Assembly: GCA_902789365.1 (NCBI GenBank) | Contig: CADANQ010000017.1 | Coordinates: 1-38,457 of the forward strand | DNA: 38,457 bases | Direction of reading: 5' to 3' | Origin: an uncultured Eubacteriales bacterium | GTDB taxonomy: Bacteria; Bacillota; Clostridia; Christensenellales; Aristaeellaceae | In this document: positions 16,924-23,786 of the stretch, piece after piece | Layout of the letters: the number at the start of each line of letters is the position of its first letter | How positions within the stretch are numbered: the first letter of the stretch is position 1 | Notes under the pieces: generated by a model | Told to the model about the DNA's origin: nothing | Seen by the model: only the letters and a program-made list of their open reading frames with translations | The model's database searches: none | Translations under genes and position numbers: made by a program

Positions 16924-18555
16924 TTATTGTCCGTAAATCCCGGATAACAACGTGGTGAGCGCATCCGTAAATAGATCGTTGGGTACTTCCCACACCTGAT
17001 CGCATTCAGCGGAAAGAGCTTTCTTTGCCGCAAGGCCATCTTTTACTGTAGACAGACAATAGCTTGTGGATAACGGGAATTTTTGATAACTAACCATTAC
17101 ATATCCTTGAGCGGTGTAGAAAACAACCGAAACTGTAATCCCTTTTCTTCCGATATAGACCGGTTTTGAAGCGTCAATATTACTGCCCGGCTGTGCGGAC
17201 ATAAACTCAAGGACCAGCAAAGAAGCCATCATTGCCCTGTTGCTATTGGTGGAAGTCATTTCTACAACGGAACTTATTTGTCCGGAAACAGCTTTCATTA
17301 TTGTACTGTTGAACGTGACTTTTTCGCCGAACTGACCATTGCTGCCTGTCGAGGCCTTTGTTGTCAGCTTCGGCGTTGCCGTCGGTTTCTTTGTGGGCGT
17401 GGCTGTAGGTTTCGGCGTAGCCGTGGGTTTCGGCGTGGCTGTCGGAACAGGCGTCGGAGCCGGGGTAATGCCCGGTTCCGACGCGGCGTCTTCCGGCTTA
17501 TATACTGTGAGTACGCCTTTCCGGCGGTCGTAGGTGACCGTCATCGGGGTCCCGTCCTTTTCAAAATTCAGGATCACCGTCCGGTCCTCCACCTGGTAGT
17601 CCGTAAGGACGCACCCGGCATCCCTCAGGTAATCCCCCATCGGGTAATAATCGTCGTATCCGAAACCATCCCAGCTTTCGATGATCCTGCCCTCCGCCGC
17701 GGCGGCGCGGTCCGGCGCCCGGCCCATCAGGTTGCTCAGGTCCGGCATCGAGGCGCGCCAGAGCGTTTCAAGATCCGGAAGGATTCCCAACTCCCCTGTA
17801 TATGGAACGCGGGCGCTGTCGACGGACACGCTGTCGTTATACGCAAGCTTCATTTTACCGCGGGAATAATCATATATAAGGGTCATACGCCCCTTGCCTT
17901 TGGCGACGTCGACGGTCAGGACGGTCCCGTTCAGGGCGGTTCCCGTCACGGCGCAGTCAGCGGCCATGAGTGCCGCGCTGAATGCGGCGTAGTCCGCCGA
18001 AGTGACGCCGCTGTAGACAAGGACCGCCCCATCCTCCGCAACGCTGTCAGGCATTTTGCCCGTGACCGACGTAAGCGCCGGCATCGACACGCCGAAGGCC
18101 TGCTTCACCGTGGGCAGGATGCCGTCGCCGCCTTTTCCGGGAGCTCCCGCTTCCTCTTCCTCCCGGCTGCCTTCCGGATAGAGGACGTTAAGAACATGCG
18201 CTTCCCTGTCATATGATACGACGATCCGGCAGCCGTCCCTTGTGACCGAGCAGGTCAGGGCATCCTCTTCCGCCTGCCACGATTCAAGGGCGCATCCGTT
18301 TGCGTCAAGATAGCGGCTGAAGGCGGTGTAATCATCGTCCCCCGCGCTCTTCCAGCGGAGGGTCAGGCCGTCCGTCCCCTGCAGTCTTTCGTCAGGCTCA
18401 CGGCCGAGGCAGTACTCCGGCGAGGGCATGGCCTCCCCGAAAAGGGCGTCGAAATCCTCCAGCAGTCCCCCCGCCGCGGCCGGCGAGGGCAGCGCCAAAA
18501 TAAGCGCGAAAACGCAGGAAAGCAGACGGATCAATATGTTTTTTCCCTTTGCCAT
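16924..18555 (-). CDS. Secreted protein with three copies of an unrecognised ~95-residue repeat and a C-terminal domain shared with its neighbour
   Basis: The protein has 543 residues. A signal peptide (1-28) precedes three related repeats (about 31-127, 146-240 and 257-353). Each has an acidic or hydrophobic opening followed by a MP motif, a DDY or ADY segment, a Y/F..YL..xGC turn and a final T-x-x-YD-x-x-x strand. A Thr-Pro-Lys linker (about 361-400) leads to a C-terminal domain (408-543) containing FNSTIMKAVSGQI, VYIGRKG and DQVWEVP. I do not recognise either module. The open frame extends to 18825, but the promoter at 18646-18674 excludes that start. ATG 18555 has GGAGG nine bases upstream and starts a proper signal peptide. 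The segment encoding the C-terminal domain is more AT-rich than the rest of the gene. Confidence 0.85.
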   Translation of the reverse strand: MAKGKNILIRLLSCVFALILALPSPAAAGGLLEDFDALFGEAMPSPEYCLGREPDERLQGTDGLTLRWKSAGDDDYTAFSRYLDANGCALESWQAEEDALTCSVTRDGCRIVVSYDREAHVLNVLYPEGSREEEEAGAPGKGGDGILPTVKQAFGVSMPALTSVTGKMPDSVAEDGAVLVYSGVTSADYAAFSAALMAADCAVTGTALNGTVLTVDVAKGKGRMTLIYDYSRGKMKLAYNDSVSVDSARVPYTGELGILPDLETLWRASMPDLSNLMGRAPDRAAAAEGRIIESWDGFGYDDYYPMGDYLRDAGCVLTDYQVEDRTVILNFEKDGTPMTVTYDRRKGVLTVYKPEDAASEPGITPAPTPVPTATPKPTATPKPTATPTKKPTATPKLTTKASTGSNGQFGEKVTFNSTIMKAVSGQISSVVEMTSTNSNRAMMASLLVLEFMSAQPGSNIDASKPVYIGRKGITVSVVFYTAQGYVMVSYQKFPLSTSYCLSTVKDGLAAKKALSAECDQVWEVPNDLFTDALTTLLSGIYGQ

Positions 18556-18645
18556 ATGGGCGACCTCCCCGCAAACGCCGCGCCGGTCCCGTTTCCCTTG
18601 CTGTTTTCCTTTCCATGCGCCGCGGCGATTGATTACAATAATAAC

Positions 18646-18674
18646 ATTGTAGCCCAGCTTGATTTTTTTTACAA
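18646..18674 (-). promoter_or_regulatory. Promoter of the repeat protein-MoxR operon
   Basis: On the minus strand TTGTAA (18674-18669), a 17-base spacer and TACAAT (18651-18646) place the start near 18640, about 85 bases before the ATG at 18555. It is back to back with the plus-strand promoter at 18713-18741, with 38 bases between the two -35 boxes, so a shared regulator could act on both. Confidence 0.65.
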
Positions 18675-18712
18675 GTCTTTGTACGCAATTGCCCTGTCGT
18701 TCCCTGACGGGT

Positions 18713-18741
18713 TTGACTTGAAAAGACCTGCATGCTATACT
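18713..18741 (+). promoter_or_regulatory. Extended -10 promoter of the transglutaminase gene
   Basis: TTGACT (18713-18718), a 17-base spacer and TATACT (18736-18741) with an upstream TGC extended -10 element. Transcription would start near 18748, downstream of the ATG at 18732 that would open the longest frame. This fixes the real start at GTG 18804. Confidence 0.75.
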
Positions 18742-18803
18742 CTGCTCAACAGCAAAAACACCCCGCGCGCCGGATTGGAGTTCCATTCCGCAGGAGGCCC
18801 TCA

Positions 18804-20294
18804 GTGAAAAAACTGATTCTAACACCGCTTGTCCTGTTCTTTTTCCTTCTTATATTATTTTCGGCTGCGCAGGCCGACCCCGCCGCCATGCCCTATCCGG
18901 CAGGCTGCTCGATTTTTTACCGCACGCTGGACAACGGTAAAAAAGGGATGTTCGATATTGTGTACGACGCGCTGTATACCGGCGAAAGCGGCGTCGATGT
19001 GCCGGAGGTATGCACCAGGCAGGAGGCATGGCTTCTGCTGAACCAGTTGTTCAACGAATGTCCCGAACTGTGCGCGTTCCATCCCGACACGGTGGAATAT
19101 ACCGTCAGCCCTTCGTCGGGGAAGGTGACGTATATCCGCCTCGGATACAAACGCTCCGTCAGCGAACAGCGCTCCTTTTTCGCCCGGGTCTCCTCCATCG
19201 CGAAGGATTTCGATTCCTTCGGGGACGTTGTCAGCTATGTTTGCCGGAACATGCGCTACGATTACGAATCGACGGACAACGGAAGGATGTATGCCTACGA
19301 AAGCATGCAGCGGGGAAAAGCCGTGTGCAACGGCTATGCCCAGACGGTCGTGATGCTGTGCCATTTTGCCCATGTGGAATGCAGCTATATCGACGGCCTG
19401 GCGGGCGGCGGAGGACACGCCTGGGTCATTGTCGGCGAAAACGGACTGTATACCCTCTCCGACGTGACCTGGGCGGATAAGGACAATGGGATCAACTATG
19501 GCTGGATCGGGCTTTCCACCGCCGAAATGAACGCTTCGCACACACCCTACGGCGACCGGTATGTGATTCCCGCCTGCGTCAATACCCAGGGCACGCTCCG
19601 TCTCTCCGCCAGGGAATCCGTGTTCATGCTGTATGACGCCATCGGTTTTATGCTGCGCTCCGGAAACCGGGGGGACAATGTGCGGACCCTGCAGAGACGG
19701 CTTATCCAATTGGGATACCTGAACGGCGGCGCGGACGGAGTGTATGGGGACAAAACAAAGGCCGCGGTCGCCCTGTTCCAGCGCAACAACGGCATTTACG
19801 GCGTGGATGGGGCCTCGGGCGTGGCGACGGAGCTGACCCAGGCCGCGCTTTACAGCGGCCGCGCGGTCCCGCGGAACGGTCAGGGACGAATCCCCGTCCG
19901 CTCCCTGCCGGACGACCGGACGCCCTTTTCCATATGGACCGGGGACATCGACATTTCCGGCTCAAACGGCTTCATCCGTTTTCGTATCCGCAACGACAAC
20001 CCCACCCAGTCCATTGTCGCCATGACCATCCGGTACTGGGCCGACGGGGCGGACGGATCGCTCGTGTATTCCGCCAACGACTACACCCTGTGGGGAATCT
20101 GCATAAAACCCGGAGAATCACGGGAAATCAGCTTTGATTTCAGCCCGGACCCATCCCTTCGGCGGGCGTCCCTGGTAAAATGGAACATTATCGAAGTGGA
20201 ATACGCGAACGGGGAGGTCTTTATATCGGAAAACCTCTCCGGATACTCGGAATACATCATCCGCACCTTCAACCAGAATGTGACGCCGCGCTGA
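18804..20294 (+). CDS. Secreted transglutaminase-like protein with PG_binding_1 domain
   Basis: The protein has 496 residues. It starts at GTG 18804 with CAGGAGG six bases upstream. A signal peptide (1-24) is followed by a domain of about 100 residues and a transglutaminase-like core (about 135-230). The triad is Cys175 in GKAVCNGYA, His205 in GGGGHAWV and Asp220 in LSDVTW. A PG_binding_1 domain (about 283-350) and a beta-rich C-terminal domain (about 365-496) follow. Bacterial proteins of this superfamily are usually peptidases or amide-forming enzymes of the envelope; the wall-binding domain implies action in the peptidoglycan. The gene is divergent from the MoxR-DUF58-DUF4129 operon, a set that elsewhere includes a transglutaminase gene. 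Confidence 0.88.
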   Translation: MKKLILTPLVLFFFLLILFSAAQADPAAMPYPAGCSIFYRTLDNGKKGMFDIVYDALYTGESGVDVPEVCTRQEAWLLLNQLFNECPELCAFHPDTVEYTVSPSSGKVTYIRLGYKRSVSEQRSFFARVSSIAKDFDSFGDVVSYVCRNMRYDYESTDNGRMYAYESMQRGKAVCNGYAQTVVMLCHFAHVECSYIDGLAGGGGHAWVIVGENGLYTLSDVTWADKDNGINYGWIGLSTAEMNASHTPYGDRYVIPACVNTQGTLRLSARESVFMLYDAIGFMLRSGNRGDNVRTLQRRLIQLGYLNGGADGVYGDKTKAAVALFQRNNGIYGVDGASGVATELTQAALYSGRAVPRNGQGRIPVRSLPDDRTPFSIWTGDIDISGSNGFIRFRIRNDNPTQSIVAMTIRYWADGADGSLVYSANDYTLWGICIKPGESREISFDFSPDPSLRRASLVKWNIIEVEYANGEVFISENLSGYSEYIIRTFNQNVTPR

Positions 20295-20448
20295 CTGCTT
20301 TTCATATTGGTCCGCACCGGCAAAATATCGGGGCAATCGCTTGCGAAAAAAACTGCCGGAAATACCGAACAGACAAGCTGATAAACTGTTGAAAACGATT
20401 TGAAAACCGGGTTCATCTTACTCCTGAGTGACTTTCTCGGAAGGGGGT
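20295..20448. other. Non-coding stretch after the transglutaminase gene
   Basis: No ORF with a ribosome binding site is visible on either strand. The region is moderately AT-rich and holds no clear hairpin until the perfect inverted repeat at 20449-20492. Confidence 0.5.
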
Positions 20449-20492
20449 CCGGGGGAAACCGCTCTTTGGTCACAAAGAGCGGTTTCCCCCGG
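20449..20492. repeat. Perfect 20-base inverted repeat with 4-base loop
   Basis: Bases 20449-20468 and 20473-20492 are exact reverse complements around the loop GTCA. No T-run follows on either side, so it is not a standard intrinsic terminator. It lies 154 bases after the transglutaminase stop and 41 bases before the -35 box of the ybaB promoter. It could end the upstream transcript, stabilise its 3' end or bind a protein. Confidence 0.6.
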
Positions 20493-20532
20493 TTCCGTAA
20501 GCGATTGCCCTGGGCAAAATATGAGCTATCGT

Positions 20533-20561
20533 TTGCATCCCGGTCCCGGCTATGCTATAAT
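20533..20561 (+). promoter_or_regulatory. Promoter of ybaB-recR
   Basis: TTGCAT (20533-20538), a 17-base spacer and a consensus TATAAT (20556-20561) preceded by TGC. The start would be near 20568, about 46 bases before the YbaB ATG. Confidence 0.75.
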
Positions 20562-20613
20562 ACCCCTGTCTATCGAAAATCAACCGCGGGAAGCGGATTC
20601 GGAGGTATGATTT

Positions 20614-20952
20614 ATGGCACGCAATCAGTTCCCCAACTTCGGGGGCGGCAACATGCAGCAATTGATGCGGCAGGCGCAGAAGATGCAGGAGCAGCTGACC
20701 AAAGCCCAGGAAGAACTGGACGCAAAGGAATATGAAGCGACCTCGGGCGGCGGCATGGTGACCTGCAAGGTCAACGGAAAACGGGAAATCGTTTCCCTCA
20801 CCATCAAGCCCGAAGCGGTCGATCCCGACGACGTGGAAATGCTTCAGGACCTGGTCATGGCGGCGGTCAACGAAGCGCTGAGGACCGGCGAAAAGAACCG
20901 TGAGGAAACGATGAACCGCCTAGCGCCCGGCGGAATGGGCGGCCTGCTGTAA
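20614..20952 (+). CDS. YbaB/EbfC nucleoid-associated protein
   Basis: The protein has 112 residues, normal for the family. A Gly/Asn/Met/Gln-rich N-terminus (NMQQLMRQAQKMQEQL) is followed by a long helix and the conserved core GGGMVTCKVNGKREI, then IKPEAVDPDDVEML. The dimer binds DNA and acts as a minor nucleoid protein. GGAGG lies eight bases before the ATG. RecR begins three bases after the stop, the usual pairing. The dnaX gene that often precedes this pair is absent; a private promoter drives it here. Confidence 0.93.
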   Translation: MARNQFPNFGGGNMQQLMRQAQKMQEQLTKAQEELDAKEYEATSGGGMVTCKVNGKREIVSLTIKPEAVDPDDVEMLQDLVMAAVNEALRTGEKNREETMNRLAPGGMGGLL

Positions 20953-20955
20953 AAA

Positions 20956-21549
20956 ATGAGTGCCGATCCGATTCAGAAGATCGCCGCGGAGCTTTCCAGG
21001 CTGCCGGGCATCGGTCAGAAAAGCGCCCAGCGGCTGGCGTATCATATCGCGTCCATGCCGGAGGAGCAGGTGCATTCCCTGGCTTCCGCTCTCTGGAACG
21101 GGCGGAAGGCCATCAGGCTGTGTCCGGTGTGCTTCAACTACACCGAGGACGACCTGTGCCCCATTTGCGCGGACGAGAAACGCGACAACGGCCAGATCTG
21201 CGTGGTCAGGGAAGCCCGTGACGCCGCCGCCATCGAGCGCATGCGCGATTTCAAGGGGCGTTACCACGTGCTCGGCGGAACGCTGTCCCCCCTCAACGGG
21301 ATCGGGCCGGACGATCTGCGCATCAAGGAACTGATGGGCCGGCTCGGCGATCCGGGGGTTAAGGAGGTCATCATCGCCACCAATCCCGATATCGAGGGCG
21401 AGGCGACCGCCTCCTATCTTGCCCGGCTTATCAAGCCCATGGGCGTCAGGGTAACCAGGATCGCCCACGGCGTCCCGGTGGGCAGCGACCTGGAATACGC
21501 GGACGAGGTAACGCTGAGCAAGGCCCTGGAGGGACGAAGGGAAATGTAA
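20956..21549 (+). CDS. recR: Recombination mediator RecR
   Basis: The protein has 197 residues, the family length. A helix-hairpin-helix (LSRLPGIGQKSAQRLAYH, about 13-30) precedes the four-Cys zinc finger (Cys56, 59, 68 and 71) and a Toprim domain containing GGTLSPLNGIGPDDL and NPDIEGEATA. A C-terminal Walker B-like segment completes the protein. RecR forms a clamp that, with RecO and RecF, loads RecA onto single-stranded DNA in gap repair. It is translated directly after YbaB and followed by a clear terminator. Confidence 0.97.
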   Translation: MSADPIQKIAAELSRLPGIGQKSAQRLAYHIASMPEEQVHSLASALWNGRKAIRLCPVCFNYTEDDLCPICADEKRDNGQICVVREARDAAAIERMRDFKGRYHVLGGTLSPLNGIGPDDLRIKELMGRLGDPGVKEVIIATNPDIEGEATASYLARLIKPMGVRVTRIAHGVPVGSDLEYADEVTLSKALEGRREM

Positions 21550-21556
21550 AGCATCG

Positions 21557-21585
21557 ACGGCCGGCTCCAAAGTCGGCCGTTTTTC
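21557..21585 (+). terminator. Intrinsic terminator after recR
   Basis: A perfect 7-base G-C rich stem (21557-21563 with 21574-21580) and a 10-base loop are followed by a run of T. It ends the ybaB-recR transcript. Confidence 0.85.
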
Positions 21586-21626
21586 ATATCCGAAGTCATA
21601 TTCCGAATGATCAGGAGAGGTCCGCC

Positions 21627-23033
21627 ATGGATTACAATATTGTGCTTCTCTTTTCAGCTGCGCTTACGCTGCTGGTCACGGTCCTGCTTTTTGCGGTCCT
21701 CAGGCAGTCCGCACGGGAAAACGAGCGAAACAGAAAGGAATTATCGGACCTGGAGCGCGAACTGAAGGACTGTTATCACCGCCTGAGCGAAGAAAACCGC
21801 GCCATATGGGAAAAGGGCTGCACCCTGGTTACCCGGGAAGAATTCGTTTCCCGTTCGGAAAGCGACGCGGTCCGGGTGGTGGAATCCCTGCAGGGCCAGG
21901 TGGCCCTTCTTTCCTCCCGCATGGACGAACTTTCCTCCCGCATGGATTCCCTGACCCTCGGGCAGGACCGCCGCCTTACCCATATTGTGTCCACCCTGGA
22001 CGACAAGCTGTCGCTCAACGAAAAACGCCTGAACGAAATGCGGGAGACCCTCTTCGCCTCCGTTACAAAGCTCCAGGAGGAGAACAGCCGCAAGCTGGAT
22101 GAAATGCGCAAAACCGTGGATGAGAAGCTCCACGCCACCCTAGACCGGCGGCTGGGCGAAAGCTTTTCCCTGGTGAACCAGCGGCTGGAAGAGGTTTATA
22201 AAGGCCTGGGCGAAATGCGCACCCTGGCAGGAGGCGTGGGCGACCTTAAAAAGGTGCTGACCAACGTGCGCACCCGCGGCGTCTGGGGTGAGGTGCAGCT
22301 GGGAAGCATCCTTACGGAAATGCTCTCCCCCGCCCAATACGAGACCAACTGCGCCGTTGTGCCCGGAAGCGACCTTCGGGTGGAATACGCCATCCGGCTG
22401 CCCGGCAGCGACGAGAGGGCGGTCCTCCTGCCGATCGACGCCAAATTCCCGCTGGAGGATTACCGAAGGCTGGCAGACGCGCTTGAAACCGGAACGCCCG
22501 AGGAATGCGCCGAATGCGCGAACGCTCTCAAAAACGCCCTGCGGGTCGAGGCCAAACGCATCTCGTCCAAATATATCAAGCCCCCGTACACCACGGATTT
22601 CGCGGTCATGTTCCTTCCCCTGGAAGGGCTGTATGCCGAAGCCCTGAAGGACAGCACGCTGTATGACGAGCTGCAGGACAAATACCGGATCGTTATCTCC
22701 GGGCCGTCCACCCTGTCGGCGCTGATCACCAGTCTGCAGATCGGCTTCAGGAGCGTGGCCATCGAGAAGCGGTCCATGGAGGTGTGGCAGCTGCTCAACG
22801 CGGTCAGAAACGAATTCGGCCGATTCTCCGAACTGCTTGACAGCGCCAGGAAACGCATCCGCTCCGCCGGGGAAAGCCTTGAAATGGCCTCGAAGCATTC
22901 AAGGGGAATCCAGCAAAGGCTCAGGGACGCCGAGACCCTCGAGGTAAAGGACGAAAGCGCGCTGTCCCTGCCCGCGGACGGCCTCTCCGGCCGGGACGAA
23001 ACCGAAAACAGTGACGATATATACTCGGAATAA
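21627..23033 (+). CDS. rmuC: RmuC-family DNA recombination protein
   Basis: The protein has 468 residues. An N-terminal transmembrane helix (about 4-25) is followed by a long coiled coil (about 30-210) and the RmuC nuclease-like domain. The latter shows LTNVRTRGVWGEVQL (about 211-225), PIDAKFPLEDY and IKPPYTTDFAVMFLPLEGLYAE. RmuC limits inversions between short repeats; the conserved core resembles restriction-endonuclease folds. AGGAGAGG lies upstream of the ATG. A terminator separates it from recR, and I see no clear promoter in the 40-base gap, so some read-through may be needed. The C-terminal acidic tail after about 430 is not conserved in style. Confidence 0.93.
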   Translation: MDYNIVLLFSAALTLLVTVLLFAVLRQSARENERNRKELSDLERELKDCYHRLSEENRAIWEKGCTLVTREEFVSRSESDAVRVVESLQGQVALLSSRMDELSSRMDSLTLGQDRRLTHIVSTLDDKLSLNEKRLNEMRETLFASVTKLQEENSRKLDEMRKTVDEKLHATLDRRLGESFSLVNQRLEEVYKGLGEMRTLAGGVGDLKKVLTNVRTRGVWGEVQLGSILTEMLSPAQYETNCAVVPGSDLRVEYAIRLPGSDERAVLLPIDAKFPLEDYRRLADALETGTPEECAECANALKNALRVEAKRISSKYIKPPYTTDFAVMFLPLEGLYAEALKDSTLYDELQDKYRIVISGPSTLSALITSLQIGFRSVAIEKRSMEVWQLLNAVRNEFGRFSELLDSARKRIRSAGESLEMASKHSRGIQQRLRDAETLEVKDESALSLPADGLSGRDETENSDDIYSE

Positions 23034-23052
23034 TTGTTCATGAAGAAAAATC

Positions 23053-23081
23053 GTGACAAACGGCGCGTTATCGTGCATAAT
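23053..23081 (+). promoter_or_regulatory. Promoter of the cysteine-repeat protein gene
   Basis: GTGACA (23053-23058), a 17-base spacer and CATAAT (23076-23081) preceded by TG. The start would be near 23088, about 38 bases before the ATG. Confidence 0.6.
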
Positions 23082-23125
23082 AGAATCATCCCGATCAGTA
23101 TTCCCATCTGAAAGGAGCAAATGTT

Positions 23126-23653
23126 ATGGATGATATGGAAAAAAGCATTGAAAAACTGATTAAGGCAGGTATCGACGCTGTTTCGGAGGGACTGAACATC
23201 ACCCGTGAAGCAGTCAACAAAATCGCAGGGAAAGGCGAATTGCTGGACCAGGCCCGCAGCAGCGTGTCCGAGACCGCCGAAAAGCTGCGTGACACGGTCG
23301 TCAACAACATCGAATTACGGCAGGCCGTCGATGACGCAAAGCGTTCCCTGCTCCGCCTTAACAAGGAACAGCTGCTGGAGGTCCAGGGCTTTATCGCGAG
23401 GCTTATCGAGGCAATCGATAAAAATTGCGCCAAGAAGCCCTGTGCTGACAAGCCCTGCGTCGACCAGCTCTGCGCCGACGAGCCCTGCGTCGACGAGCCC
23501 TGCGCCGACGATAAAGCCCCCGATCTCGGCCCCGCCGACAATCTGAATCCTGAGAGCGCGCCCGACGAGTTCAAGCCCGACGGCGACGACAGCCCGCTGG
23601 AGCAGGACATTCCCGAAAACGGTCCGGGCCCCGATGACGGGCAGAACGGCTGA
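23126..23653 (+). CDS. Helical protein with tandem cysteine pentapeptide tail, unknown function
   Basis: The protein has 175 residues. Residues 1-98 are predicted amphipathic helices with regular Lys, Glu and hydrophobic spacing (EKSIEKLIKAGIDAVSEG, QARSSVSETAEKLRDTV), similar in style to phasin or YtxH-like proteins. Then six cysteines occur exactly five residues apart within C-A/V-D-x-P units (about 101-127). The remaining 45 residues are acidic and Pro/Asp-rich. There is no signal peptide, so it is cytoplasmic. AAAGGAG lies before the ATG at 23126. I do not recognise the family. The cysteine ladder could bind metal or be redox-active. Confidence 0.75.
   Translation: MDDMEKSIEKLIKAGIDAVSEGLNITREAVNKIAGKGELLDQARSSVSETAEKLRDTVVNNIELRQAVDDAKRSLLRLNKEQLLEVQGFIARLIEAIDKNCAKKPCADKPCVDQLCADEPCVDEPCADDKAPDLGPADNLNPESAPDEFKPDGDDSPLEQDIPENGPGPDDGQNG
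23426..23515 (+). repeat. Tandem 15-base coding repeats
   Basis: About six in-frame 15-base units encode C-A/V-D-x-P pentapeptides. The last three units are nearly identical at the DNA level while the first ones differ at several positions, which suggests recent expansion by slippage or unequal crossing-over at the 3' end. Confidence 0.75.
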
Positions 23654-23679
23654 CGGAACGCAGGTATTCCCAACAACCC

Positions 23680-23724
23680 AATCAGGCGGCCTCCCGCGAC
23701 GATGTCCCGGGTAGCCGCCTGATT
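23680..23724 (+). terminator. Hairpin after the cysteine-repeat gene
   Basis: A perfect 11-base inverted repeat (23680-23690 with 23714-23724) has a short inner stem of CCCG with CGGG. A T-rich stretch follows only 20 bases later. It probably ends transcription from both sides, since the CorA-like gene converges at 23787. Confidence 0.65.
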
Positions 23725-23786
23725 CCGTTATGGATCGATTCCGTTTTTTTGCCGGATAAAAGGGCCTTATTCCGCAATCCCAGCCG

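Noticed and set aside
18732-18803. N-terminal extension of the transglutaminase to ATG 18732
   Set aside because: The ATG lies inside the extended -10 promoter element, before the transcript start. GTG 18804 has a proper ribosome binding site and begins a signal peptide.
18556-18825. N-terminal extension of the repeat protein to 18825
   Set aside because: It would run through the promoter at 18646-18674 and place 90 non-secretory residues before the signal peptide that starts at ATG 18555.
23426-23515. Cysteine repeats as a CRISPR or other non-coding array
   Set aside because: The units are 15 bases, in frame, without spacers, and lie inside a gene with a promoter and ribosome binding site.
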